In this document: in pieces, positions 46,018-55,501 of the stretch
How the letters are laid out: the number at the start of each line of letters is the position of its first letter
How positions within the stretch are numbered: the first letter of the stretch is position 1
Source: Scenedesmus sp. ARA3
Lineage: Eukaryota > Chlorophyta > Chlorophyceae > Sphaeropleales > Scenedesmaceae
Assembly: GCA_004335835.1 (NCBI GenBank)
Contig: RWJK01000083.1
Coordinates: 1 to 55,501 of the forward strand
Direction: 5' to 3'
Length of the DNA stretch: 55,501 nucleotides
Program-made: the position numbers and the translations under genes
The notes under the pieces: model-generated
What the model was told of the DNA's origin: nothing
What the model saw: only the letters and a program-made list of their open reading frames with translations
Database searches by the model: none

Positions 46018-46345
46018 GTGGCCTGCATGCACTACAGCAGCATGCACCACAGCAGCAGCAGCAGCACTACATGCACGACAGCAGCAGCATGCACGACAGC
46101 ATGCACGACAGCAGCAGCACGCACCACAGCATGCACGACAGCAGCAGCATGCACTACAGCATGCACTACAGCATGCACGACAGCAGCAGCATGCACTGCA
46201 GCAGCAGCATGCTCTACAGCATGCACCATAGCAGCAGCAGCAGCACTACATGCACTACCGCAGCAGCATGCACTACAGCATGCACCACAGCAGCAGCAGC
46301 AGGCACAAGTGGCCTGCATGCACTGCAGCAGCATGCATCACAGCA
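46018..46345. repeat. ATGCAC-ACAGCAGCAG minisatellite
   Basis: Irregular array of units such as AGCAGCATGCACGACAGC and ATGCACTACAGCAGC. It gives repetitive frames on both strands (SMH or ACTT repeats) that I do not consider genes. GCATGC palindromes recur in nearly every unit. Confidence 0.92.
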
Positions 46346-46695
46346 GCAGCATGCACCACACACTCCTCAACCGCAACCAGGGGCCTCTGAAAGATATGTA
46401 CATGTCCGGGACCAAGCCCCCTCTACTGCAGCTGCTGTGCAGCAGCACCGGTGTTGTGCTGTGCGTGCTGCTTACGCTGTTCGGTTCTGCCTATTTGCAG
46501 CCGATTCCGGCCAGGCCTATAAACCATAGAGACAGCGCATGTGCTACTCTTGCAAGCCCTCAAATATGCTTTGCAGCAAGCCTGTCACTGCTGCTGCTGC
46601 TGCTGCTGCTTTGCAACTCCTGACAAGGACAGCAGCTGGGCACAGGACCAGCTCACTGTACCGCCACAATAACAAACAGCTCATTTGACTCCTGC

Positions 46696-46700
46696 TTACA
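46696..46700 (-). terminator. Candidate TGTAA polyadenylation signal for the expansin-like gene
   Basis: TGTAA on the minus strand lies about 625 nt beyond the stop codon at 47324-47326. This is the first exact match I noticed downstream. The distance is long for a 3' untranslated region but not unusual in chlorophycean algae. Confidence 0.25.
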
Positions 46701-46959
46701 AAAAGCAGCAGCAGCGCCCCTTGGCTCAGTAGCAGGAACGCAACAGCCTACTGAAGCTGCTGCACTTTGATAATAATGCACTCTTCCCTCGAGACACAAC
46801 TCTTCTCCTTGCCTGCTTCTTGTCATGCTTCCTAGAAGCACGACCGCAGATCAAGACACAACTCGAGACACAACTCGAGACGCAACTCTTCTTCTTATCG
46901 TGCTTCCCATGCAGCATACAGCCACAGATGGTTTACCTGCTGTCATTCAACCGCTCCAC

Positions 46960-47195
46960 AACCATCAGCAGCTGCAGCAACAAGACGCTACCTGTCGTGC
47001 AGCTTCACAACCTTCAACACCATCAGCAGCTGCAGCAACAGGGTGCCACCGCTCGTGCAGCTTCACAACCTTCAACACCGTCAGCAGCTGCAGCAACAAG
47101 ATGCTACCTCTCGTGCAGCACATCCACAGATGGCAAAGCAGCCACCATCACAAAGCTTCACAACCTTCAGCACCATCAGCAGCTGCAGCAACTAA
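46960..47195. repeat. Minisatellite of about 58-bp units, four copies
   Basis: Units contain CTTCACAACCTTCAACACC, ATCAGCAGCTGCAGCAACA and CTCGTGCAG. A diverged insertion (ACATCCACAGATGGC) separates the last unit. It lies just downstream of the expansin-like gene's stop codon. Confidence 0.9.
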
Positions 47196-47323
47196 GATGG
47201 TACCTTGCTCCTAACTGCAGCAACTGCTCAGCTGCAGCAGCCACCCTCCCCCGAGGGTTCAACACAGAAACCCCAGGTTTAGGGCAAACAGCCAAGGGTT
47301 TAAGGCTGCAGCCGCAAAACCCT

Positions 47324-50300
47324 CTACCGGCGGCCAAAGAAGAAGAAGGGGAAGAAGCCATTCTGCGCTGGTGCTGCTGCTGCTGGTGCCGGAGCAGGTG
47401 CGGGCCTGGGAGCAGCAGGCCGTGCAGGTGCCGGCTTAGGAGCGTTCTCCTGGGTGGTTTTGCCATTGTTATTGTTGTTGTTGTTCCTGTTGTTGGCGGT
47501 GTTGCTGTTGCGGTTGGTGCGGGGCTTGCGGTAGTGCAGCATGTCAAGCCAGTCCTTGGTGGAGACCCAGCCACTGCCATCACCCTGCTTGCTGTTGAGG
47601 TAACCGCCAGTGGGGAAGTACCTGCACAGCAAATATAACAAATAAAAGAGTGTCAGCAAGGGGCCGAGAAGCAGCAGCAGCAGCAACATGGCTCAGGTGG
47701 CCGCCGGTGAGAACTTCCTGCGAACAGGGACAGTGGAAGGATTTGTGTACAAAGACAGCAGGGTGCAGGTTTGATAAAGGGCAGCATGTCGAGCCATTCC
47801 TTGGTGGAGACCCAGCCACTGCCGTCGCCCTGCCTGCTATTGAGGTAGTCGCCAGCGGGAAAGTACCTGCAGCAGCAGTCAAAAGCATTTGTTGTTATGT
47901 CAAAAACGAAGCAGCAACAAAATGGGATTGAAAGCCCTGCTGCTGCTGTCGCTATGCTTGAAGGCAGGGAGTTTGCCCTGCAGCTGCATCACCCGCCGCA
48001 CACAACATGCAATAACCCAAAATAACAACAAAAATAACACATGTTACTAACGAAATGACACTCACTTGTAGTGGAAGGCTTCGGTGCGCTCCTTGCCCTG
48101 CTTGAAGGGAGGGAACTCGCCCTGCACCTGCAAGGCTACCACAGACCACATGCTACACCAAAGTAACAGTAAAATAACACTAAAGTAACATGTGTTACTA
48201 ACAAAGCAACACTCACTTGTAGTAGAAGGCGTCGTTGCGCTCCTGCTGCTTGAAGGGAGGGAACCCTTCCTGAGGCTGCACCGCCCATTGCATACAACAT
48301 GCAACAAACAAAAATAACAACAAAAGTAACACATGTTACTAACACAATGACACTCACTTGTAGTAGAAGGCGTCGTTGCGCTCCTTGCCCTGCTTGAAGG
48401 GAGGGAACTCGCCCTGGATCTGCATCGCTGCCTTGGCAACCTTTGCAGGCTTGGCATTGCAGGCCACCTTGCGGTACTGCAGGGGGATCACGCCCCACTT
48501 CATGTCTGACAACTTCAAGAAGGACTGCACGCTGATGTCCAGATGGTCCTGTAGAACAAGACAAGAGTAATGACAATGTGACAGTGTTAGGTCAAAGGTT
48601 TTTTGACAGTGGGTAGTGGTGTTGCAGGCCACCTTGCGGTACTGGAGAGGGATCACGCCCCACTTCATATCTGACAGCTTCAGGAAGGACTGCACGCTGA
48701 TGTCCAGGTGGTCCTGCAGGGGAAAATGACAATATAACAGTGTTATCTGACACATCCTATGAGGGAGGGCAGTGGTGGCGACGCAGGCTTTTTCTTGCAG
48801 TACAGGATGGCCCATCTTCGGGGAATCAAGGTTGTGGCACGACGCTGCCGCAGAGTTTGGGTCAACACTTGAACTACCCAGCAAACCCCCTCAACCCCTA
48901 AAACCCATTGCAATAACCCACCATGTCTCCGCAGCACCAGCGCTTGTTGGAGTAGTAGTTGCCTGGGTAGCTGCAGGGGCAAGAGTCGGTGATCTTGATG
49001 ATGACTGAGGCAGCGGGGTCCCTGCAGGAAGATTTCCTGTCCAGCCACTGGCCATAGCCTGCAGGAAATTGGTTTGCAGGAAATACGTTGTGTTGAGGCA
49101 TCAGTGATATTGATGATGACTGAGGCAGCGGGGTCCCTGCAGGAGCTGTTGCGGTCCAGCCACTGGCCATAGCATGCAGGAAAATGGTTTGCAGGACAGT
49201 TTGCAGGAAAACGTGTTATTTTGAGGAGTCCCTGATCTTGATGACAACTGAGGCAGCGAGGTCCCTGCAGGACGACTAACTGTCCAGCCACTGGCCATAG
49301 CCTGCAGGAAAATGGTTTGCAGGAAAAGTTGGCAGGAGGCATGTTATGTAGAGGAGACGGTGATCTTGGTGACGATTGAGGCAGCGGGATCCCCGCAAAA
49401 GGACCTCCTGTCCAGCCACTGGCAATAGCCTGCAGGACAATGGTTTGCAGGAAAACATGTTATGTTGAGGAGTTGGTGATCTTGTTGATGACTGAGGCAG
49501 CGGGATTCCCGGAAGAAGACTTTCTGTCCAGCCGCTGGCCGTAGCCTGCAGGACAACAGTTTGCAGGAAAAATTTGCAGGAAACATGTTATGTTGAGGCG
49601 TCTGTGATCTTGATGATGACTAAGGCAGCGGGGCCACTGCAGGAAGATTGTCTGCCCAGCCACTGGCCGTAGCCTGCAGGAAAAGGAACAGAGGCAAGTT
49701 TGTAAATGCTGTATGAAAAAAGGGTTTAGAGTCCAAGCATTGCAGTTGCAGCGTGTCAAGGCGCACTGCTAGGATGCACGCTGATGTCTCGGGCGGGATC
49801 GCAGAGGCTGTGGTCAGCGCCGCATACAACACAGTTCTAATAAACACTGACACCAGCAAATGATTATCAAACTCACCGTCCTTGAAGCCAACATTTGTGC
49901 ACTTGACCTCGTAGCAGCTGCCGCAGCTGCCCCGGAAGTCCTTGTGCTGGTCAGACAACGCACCCACATCCCAGCCGGTGCCCTGGTCCGGCCACTGGTA
50001 GTAATAGCCGCAGCCTGGCAGCAGCAGCGGCAGCAGCAGCAGTGCAGTTAGATCAGGGATTAGAGATAACAGCTTGCTGTACACCCCACCCGGTGTCCTG
50101 GTCTGGCCACTGGTAGTAGCAGCCGCAGCCTGGCAGCAGCAGCGGCAGCAGCAGCGCGGTTCAGATCAGGGCACATAATTTAGGTCAGCTCCCCACTGCT
50201 GCATGTTGCCGCTGCTGTTGTGTGTTGCTGCGTTCAACAGTACGCCTGCTCACAGCGTCCAGTGGCAGTTGTGTGGCGCAGCTTCGATGCTCCACTCAGC

Positions 50301-50813
50301 TGATCCTTTGACTTGGTGTAAGAAATACCATGTTAATTTGTGAAAACTGCTGTTATCAAACAGCGGTGGCAATGACTGCCTGCCCTGCCCTGCCATGCAA
50401 GCCTTTGTGCCTGTGCGTTGATGACTCATCAATGCTGGCACTGCATGGTGACTCATGCAGAGCATAAAGCACACGGCCGGCAGCCGCTGTCAATACATAT
50501 ATGACATACGGCATGCAGTTGGGCGCTGCTTATTCGCTGCTTGGATAACAGTGCACTGCATGACGCACAGCAGGCAGGCAAGTATGCAGCTGCATCATGT
50601 GCAGTTCACAAGCCACTGCAGCAAGCCGCAAAGTTCCTGGTCAAACTCACTTCCAAAGTGGATTGACCATCCCCAGGGCTCATTGCCATAGTAGGTAGCC
50701 CTTCCCTCTTTCCAGGCAGTAGCTCCAACCAGTAAGCTTGCAGCCACTGCCAGCAGCAGCAGGGACACACTGCCGCTGCCAAACACTGATGCTGAAGCTG
50801 CAGATCGAGCCAT
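47324..50813 (-). CDS. Secreted expansin-like protein with a single DPBB domain
   Basis: Five exons join in phase: 50813-50651, 50014-49877, 49058-48922, 48548-48358 and 47621-47324, giving 308 residues. A signal peptide (hydrophobic core VSLLLLAVAASLLVGA, cleavage probably before W) is followed by GRATYYGNEPWGW. The DPBB core shows FRGSCGSCYEVKC (residues 81-93), a Cys-rich segment ITDSCPCSYPGNYYSNKRWC and DHLDISVQSFLKL (147-159), corresponding to the expansin HFD motif as HLD with Asp150 kept. KWGVIPLQYRKVAC closes the domain. Expansins loosen cell walls without hydrolysis. The usual C-terminal CBM63 domain is missing; instead there is an Asn-rich stretch, a Pro/Ala linker and an aromatic end, FFPFFFFGRR. 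The wall role is inferred from family. Four of five exons have duplicated junctions in adjoining introns. Confidence 0.9.
47621..47870 (-). repeat. Copy of expansin-like exon 5 acceptor side
   Basis: A second copy of the exon 5 start (YFPAGDYLNSRQGDGSGWVS, then TKEWLDML) begins at 47866, 245 bp upstream of the complete one at 47621. It diverges after WLDML into a different frame (PFIKPAPC). Both have CTGCAG-type acceptors and phase 2 entry. Splicing to the upstream copy would replace the C-terminal tail. Confidence 0.9.
47940..48720 (-). repeat. Junction copies around expansin-like exon 4
   Basis: One acceptor-side copy (DHLDISVQSFLKLSDMKWGV onward, from 48713) precedes the complete exon 48548-48358. 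Donor-side copies (EFPPFKQGKER-AF-YK plus GTGAGT) follow at boundaries 48217 and 48066, and a donorless fragment lies at about 47945-47985. Introns between copies carry a TAACA-CATGTTACTAAC element three times. Confidence 0.93.
48985..49685 (-). repeat. Six copies of expansin-like exon 3 acceptor side
   Basis: The acceptor and first 75-80 bp of exon 3 (GYGQWLDRKSSCRDPAASVI) occur with boundaries near 49058, 49173, 49303, 49434, 49553 and 49677. The spacings are 115, 130, 131, 119 and 124 bp. Only the 49058 copy continues into CPCSYPGNYYSNKRWCCGD. The other five end in a common CTCAACATAACATG-like intron sequence. The 49173 copy has lost its AG (CCTGCAT), and the 49303 copy has an in-frame TAG. 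Confidence 0.95.
50010..50132 (-). repeat. Duplicated acceptor of expansin-like exon 2
   Basis: GCGYYYQWPDQGTGWDVG at the start of exon 2 (boundary 50014) is repeated as GCGCYYQWPDQDTGWGV from 50129, 115 bp upstream. Both have CAGCAGC-rich acceptor contexts on the plus strand. Confidence 0.9.
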
Positions 50814-52284
50814 GTTGACCTGTGCAGCAACCAGTCGCGCAACAACACGCAAAGGAGCGGTTTAGATGCGGCTACAGAGGAAGAGGCGGGTGCAAGCGGT
50901 GTTCAAATGTGTGTGTTGGATTGGGGCTGCTGGACTGTTGGGCAGCTGCACGTGGTCCCCAAAGCAGCAAGTCAGCAGCTGATCTACGATCGCAAAACGA
51001 AGATAAACATAATCGGCGGCGCACGCAGCATCTGCGCTGTGCGTGCATGTGCTGGTTACATTCCCGTGGGTGCTACCTTGATGCCCTTGCGCCGGATGAG
51101 AGGGCCGAAAAGGCCGCAGGAAGCTGGCGAAGGGATAACTGTGTCTGGATTGACAGCGATCCAGGCTGGTGCAGGGCGTAAGCTCTCACGGCAGGTGTCA
51201 GACGGACTCAGGCGCCACACGCTGCGGGTGATAATTCAACGAGCTGCAAGCTGCACTGCAGTAACGTCGAAGTGCAAGCAGGTGCGTTGGCGTAGTCCTA
51301 TCACGGCCGCGGATGTGCAGGATGTGCACGGGAGAAGCGACAGGGTCAGTGACAGAAGTGACAAGTACTGTTGGTCATACAACGCGCGGTGATCAGCTGC
51401 CTAAATTGCCTGCAAACAAAGAGGTTTGAAACTTCTGCGCAGATTGTGGGTTGATGCAGCGGGTCACCAACCTCGAATGCAGTCAGTCGTGTCCAGAAGG
51501 GCCAGAAACAACACTACCATCATTCAACGGACGTTTAGGTGAATGGTATATAGCTAGTGGTGTACTATAAGCGAGGACCTCGTATATCAACTCACCTGAA
51601 TTTGTTTACAGCCTACATTCGCAAGAACACGATGATGCATCATCGTTGTGTATCCTTGACGCCAACATGCACCGAGCTGAAGGCAGCGCTACAGCCTCAC
51701 GATGAGTTATCAGCAGACAAAAAGGTTTTGATATAATGGTTAGATGCCTAGACCAGCCCGTGCGTGTATTGCAGGGGGACTCTGCAGGAATGTCAGCTGC
51801 TCCTTTCGACTTCTGCAGGCTGGATCCACTCTCCACTGCATGATTCTCCCGCGCTCGCGAAAGGAATCAAACATATGTTTGTAACTATTGACCTCGTCGA
51901 AATGCTGGCAGGGCCCTGGTGGTGTAACAGTTCTTCTTGGCGCTGCTAGCACTAGACAGCCAAAACTGTAGCACAGCTAAGGGTGCCACAGCTGCAGGCA
52001 GCCTGCATAATTTTAGGGCGTGTCCATCCTGGAACGTGACTTAGTTGTTTACCACTGCATGTCTGACAGCACACAGTGAAGTCTGTGCTTGCAAACTCAT
52101 TTGAATGAAGCTGTCAAGTCCTTGCTGGCAACGAAAACCCTCCTCTCGGCAGGTCCTGCCGGCCGCTGAAACTGATACAGTACTTCCGTGCTGTAATAGA
52201 CTGATGTTTTAGGTTTAGTGTTTTGGTATCGTCTTCTGCCTGACCTCCACTGCCCAGCTGTGAACTCCGGAGCCCCACGCCGGC
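50814..52284. other. Divergent promoter region between expansin-like and YchJ-like genes
   Basis: The flanking genes start at 50813 (minus) and 52285 (plus). TA-rich elements (GGTATATAGC near 51545, CGTATATC near 51580) are present but too far from either start to call core promoters. One 161-codon frame at 50907-51392 lacks recognisable motifs and is not annotated. Confidence 0.45.
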
Positions 52285-52741
52285 ATGAGGTGCTCATCGC
52301 AGCCATTGAGCGGAAAGTGCTCATCCAATACTTCCGCTTCAAGCCTAAACCACCTGCCTCACGTAGCACGGTCTGCTCCCAGAACATGGCAGCTCAGTCC
52401 TAGCCCTAGCAGCAGCACAGCAGCAGCACAGCAGCACCACTGGCCTGGAAACGATACGACACGGCTACCGCTGGTCGCCTGCAGAGCAGGATTTGGATTC
52501 GGAAGCAAAGACAAGGCGGGCGGAAAGGGCTCGAAAGATTGCCCTTGTGGGTCAGGTCGATTGTATTCAGTAAGTTGCACAGGAGCCCTGCTGTAGCAAC
52601 AGCCATGTGGCCTACTGCACACCTGCTTTGTTCTCAGGAAGGCAGAAGCGCTACATCAGCCAGCAAAAAGTACCATTTTCATCTTATACAGAAGCAACAC
52701 ATCTTGCGCAGCATGATGAGACAGGCAGCGTGAGACATATC

Positions 52742-52787
<46 letters not shown>

Positions 52788-55216
52788 CCAACATCAATGC
52801 CACTATTGGGCATCTGCCAACAGCCCCAAACAAGCAACCCAACAGCCTCGATAACCCACCAACAGCAGCAGCAACAGCAGCAGCAACAGCAGCAGCAGCA
52901 GCAGCGGCAGCAGTGCAGCTGCGGCTGTGACGGCCATTGCACCACCTCTGTGCTTTGCTCAAAGGACTGTTGCCAGCGCATCCTGAACGCCTCCTCTGCG
53001 TCAATCTCAGCAGACCCTGAGCAGCTCATTGCAGTTGCGTCCTTATTTCGCAACTGGGGACAGTGGAGGCTCTCTGCTTCAATCTCTGCAGACCCTCAGC
53101 AGTTTATTGCAGCTGCGTCCTTATTTTAGCAACAGGGGAAAGTGGGGGCTCTCTGCTTCAATCAGCAGACCCAAAACAGCTGACTGCAGCGACAACCTTT
53201 ATTCAACAACTGTGGACTGCACTGCACCGCCTTCATTTTTCAGAGGCTGCATTTGCTATTGTGACAAACACGTACCACACGCGTCGCTGCTGTTTGTGTG
53301 CCGCTCACAGGACTGCTGCCAGCGCTTCCACAAGAGTGCCTCATCTTCAACAGACCCCTGCATGCAGCTCATTGCTGCGACAACCTTTACTAAACATCTG
53401 TGTACTGCACTGCCTGTGCTGCCTGCAGGACTGCTGCCAGCGCTTCCACAAAAGCGCATCTGCATCAATTTTAGCAGACCTGAAGCACAAAACTGCAGAT
53501 GCACTTACCGCTGTAACGTCTGTGTGCTGCATGCATTGCTGTTATTTGTGTGCTGCCTGCAGGACTGCTGTCAGCGCTTCCACAAGAACTCTTCTGCTTC
53601 AATCTCAGCAGACCCAACGCAGCTCACTGCAGCTGCCTTTACTGGTGTAACACCTGTGTAAAAGGGGGAGATGTTACGGCTCTTGGATTCCAAAAGGCCA
53701 GTTGGTTGATTGCCCAACTATCCCTTTCTGCACTGCCTGCATTGCTCACAGGACTGCTGCCAGCGCTTCCACAAGAGCGCATCTGCTTCAATTTCAGCAG
53801 ACCCAACGCAGCTCGTTGCAGCACGCTACTCAGCCTTTGTAAAGAAAGACTTCAAGTTCCTGCGGCGCAGCAGCCACCCAGACAACCCGGCCCTCAAGGG
53901 AAGCAGCACTGCAGAAGATGCAGAGGTGCAGCGCAACTGCAGCTTCGAGGAAGACCTAGCAGTGAGTCGACTGGAAGAAGGACGATTTTGTACACTTTAG
54001 CGCATTGTTACGGCTGCTGCCGGCTGCTGGCATGTGCCTGTGTGCATGTCTGTCTGTGCAGCGCAGCTGTGAGTGCTGCGAGGTGGGTTGAGCGGTGAAC
54101 CCTTTGCACAATGACAAGCCACCTAAACGACCCGGCCCTCAAGGGCAGCAGCACAGCAGAGGATGCGGAGGTGCAGCGCAGCTGCAGCTTTGAAGAAGAC
54201 TTAGCGGTGAGTGCCGCAACACATTGTACTGCCACATGTTGTTTTTAGATTGGGGCGCAGCAGCCACCCCGATAACCCGACCCTCAGGGACAGCAGCCCT
54301 CTGCAGGGATGCAGAGGTGCAGCGGTGCAGCGCAGGTGCAGCTTTGAGGAAGATCTAGCGGTGAGGCACAGTAGACGTTGACATTGGGTTGTACGGCATG
54401 TGCCTGCTGGCCTGGCTGTGTGCCACAGCAGAGGATGCAGAGGTGCAGCGCAGCTGCAGCTTCGAGGAGGACCTAGCGGTGAGTGCCACAGCAACTTGTA
54501 GTGCCCATGCCTGCTGACCTGTCACTCTGTACTGCCCATGCCTGCTGACCTGTCACTCTGTACTGCCCATGCCTGCTGACCTGTCACTCTGTACTTGCCA
54601 TGCCTGCTGACCTGTCACTCTGTACTGCCCGTGCCTGCTGACCTGTCGCTTTAATGCATGTATTTGCCAGGTCACCTTCCTAGCAGTGGACTTCCTAGGC
54701 CTCAAGATCTATGGCAGCAGCAGCAGCAGCGATGGTGACAGCACGGAAGGTGAGCCTCTGCAGGTCTCAATTGAGTATTAACCATACGGCAGCCGCAAAC
54801 GGCTTTAAGCATATGCTCATTTCAATGCAATTTTGCTTTGACATAGTGGATGCGTGCCACAGCCATGATATGACGGCCAACTTGGTATTAAAGACAGTGG
54901 CTTTCGAGCATAAAACGCCCCAGCTGGTGTCTTCTTCTGGCTTCGTCTTTCGCAGCACCAAACTGCTGCTGCTGCTGTGGCAACAGCCCCCACCACAGTG
55001 TCTGCCTGAAACATCCGTATGTAGCAACCATGCATGGAACCACCCAAGTTTTTTCTGTGTGCATCCCACTCACTCTGGCTGTTTCGCTGCGCACAACAAT
55101 AACCGTGTTTGCTGCTGCTGCTGCTCCTGCTGCGCCTGTGTGTAGTCGAGTATGCTGTGACCATCAAGCGGAAGATTGACGACACCGGCGCCAAAATCAA
55201 GCAACCGCAAGAGCAG
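52285..55216 (+). CDS. YchJ-like SEC-C zinc-motif protein, probably plastid-targeted, 3' end outside window
   Basis: Four exons join in phase: 52285-52569, 53752-53961, 54671-54749 and 55146-55216, giving 215 residues so far. The first 75 residues are Ser/Ala/Thr-rich with few acidic residues and read like a chloroplast transit peptide ending near PLVACRAGFGFG. The SEC-C zinc motif follows, split by intron 1: CPCGSGRLYS then DCCQRFH (Cys86, Cys88, Cys97, Cys98). AARYSAFVKKDFKFLRRSSH matches the R-YSAY-helix and T/S-HP block of YchJ (UPF0225) proteins. Exon 3 (VTFLAVDFLGLKIYG) and exon 4 (VEYAVTIKRKIDDTGAK) fit the NTF2-like half. The biochemical role of YchJ proteins is not established. The gene continues past 55216, where a good donor is seen. 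Exon 2 is surrounded by the largest junction array on the plus strand. Confidence 0.85.
52745..52786. repeat. (CAG)14 tract in YchJ intron 1
   Basis: Uninterrupted CAG run, followed 70 bp later by a second CAG/CAA-rich tract (about 52860-52925). Both lie just upstream of the first exon 2 acceptor copy. Confidence 0.97.
52963..53830 (+). repeat. Seven copies of YchJ exon 2 acceptor side
   Basis: DCCQRFHKSASASISADPTQ and variants start at 52965, 53311, 53429, 53563 and 53752, with internal fragments near 53073 and 53150. The last (53752) belongs to the complete exon. The spacings of the best copies are 118, 134 and 189 bp. The 53429 and 53563 copies have perfect CCTGCAG acceptors, arguably stronger than the CTCACAG of the complete exon. 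Copies diverge after about 75 bp into a shared intron sequence. Confidence 0.94.
53870..54480 (+). repeat. Four copies of YchJ exon 2 donor side
   Basis: HPDNPALKGSSTAEDAEVQR followed by SFEEDLA and a donor ends at 53961 (complete exon), 54206, 54360 and 54478. The spacings are 245, 154 and 118 bp. The extra copies have CTAGCG|GTGAG donors, closer to consensus than CTAGCA|GTGAG of the complete exon. The third copy contains a small internal duplication (GTGCAGCG). Confidence 0.94.
54503..54650. repeat. 31-bp minisatellite, five units
   Basis: CATGCCTGCTGACCTGTCAC plus TCTGTACTGCC, head to tail, nearly identical in the first four units. It lies in intron 2 between the last donor copy and exon 3. 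Confidence 0.95.
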
Positions 55217-55439
55217 GTGAGTAGGAGCGCGTGCAGGGCGAAAAAAAAAAGGGAAAACCGGTTCAGTCTTCAGTTTGATGTGTGGTGTGTGATGTCATAT
55301 GTTGGCTGAAGGCCCCGTCGCCAGGCGGAAGCAGCAGCTGCGGCATTATGCCATCCAAGATGATGCATGCGTGCTGTGTGTTGCACCAGTTACCAGTTTA
55401 TGCTTGCACACACGATGCTGCTTCTGCTGCTGCTGCTTC

Positions 55440-55501
<62 letters not shown>
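55217..55501. repeat. Intron end of the window with terminal (CTG)n tract
   Basis: After the exon 4 donor there is about 200 bp of unremarkable intron. CTG/CTT units then begin near 55416 and a pure CTG run extends from about 55451 to the last base. The repeat is cut by the window edge. Confidence 0.93.

Larger units (their letters stand above)
39161..47323. other. 8.2-kb convergent intergenic region; no supported gene
   Basis: The MYB gene and the expansin-like gene converge on this stretch. The proximal part is presumably the MYB 3' untranslated region, though I found no obvious TGTAA signal close by. I saw no domain, no phase-matched exon pair and no tRNA. Identified elements are a duplicated block near 42805-42985, a perfect palindrome at 43088, a telomere-type inverted repeat at 45412, a TTGCAGGAA cluster at 44600-44790, and minisatellites at 46018-46345 and 46960-47195. 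A fast-evolving or split gene could still hide here. Confidence 0.5.

Noticed and set aside
45819..46623. Two long overlapping frames of Ser-Met-His or Ala-Cys-Thr-Thr repeats
   Set aside because: They arise from the ATGCAC/CAGCAG minisatellite and have no non-repetitive conserved part.
46820..47214. Two frames across the 58-bp minisatellite
   Set aside because: Repeat-derived, overlapping in different frames, and placed downstream of the expansin-like gene without splice context.
50907..51392. 161-codon plus-strand frame between expansin-like and YchJ-like genes
   Set aside because: No recognisable domain, no supporting exon, and it sits in the shared promoter region. Possible but unsupported.

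Overview
This window looks like nuclear DNA of a green alga, probably a chlorophyte of the Chlorophyceae. The basis is intron-dense genes with GT-AG junctions and frequent CCTGCAG-type acceptors, (CAG)n/(CTG)n tracts throughout, very long Gln/Ala/Ser runs in regulatory proteins, and plant-type proteins: an R2R3 MYB of the MYB44 type, a plant-type DinF MATE, FAS1 domains and an expansin-like DPBB protein. The species cannot be fixed from sequence alone. Both ends of the window lie inside trinucleotide repeats.

Layout. 571-7388 (-): DinF-type MATE transporter. 9229-10355 (+): secreted-type protein with two sushi-like modules, 5' end unresolved. 13274-17122 (+): Gln/Ala-rich protein resembling algal bZIP regulators. 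19916-20482 (-): weak small ORF. 20859-24677 (-): two-domain FAS1 protein with a signal peptide. 27379-31003 (+): HD-superfamily phosphohydrolase. 33539-39160 (+): R2R3 MYB with a 1.2 kb-codon low-complexity tail. 47324-50813 (-): expansin-like single DPBB protein. 52285 to beyond 55216 (+): YchJ-like SEC-C protein with a likely transit peptide. I resolved exon structures by checking that reading phases match across every intron. The FAS1, HD, MYB, expansin and bZIP-like genes close completely. The MATE N-terminus, the sushi 5' end and the YchJ 3' end remain open. The genes are unrelated neighbours, not an operon or pathway.

The outstanding feature is shared by seven of the eight main genes: exon-intron junctions are tandemly duplicated. 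Acceptor side plus the first part of an exon is copied upstream of the intact exon; the last part of an exon plus its donor is copied downstream of it. I count about 26 arrays with nearly 60 extra junction copies, mostly spaced 100-165 bp, with some at about 180-245 bp. Many introns are largely made of such copies. The MYB gene shows none and serves as an internal control. The long gaps between genes (notably 39161-47323) hold minisatellites, a perfect 28-bp palindrome, a telomere-type inverted repeat and clusters of a TTGCAGGAA motif, but no gene I can support.
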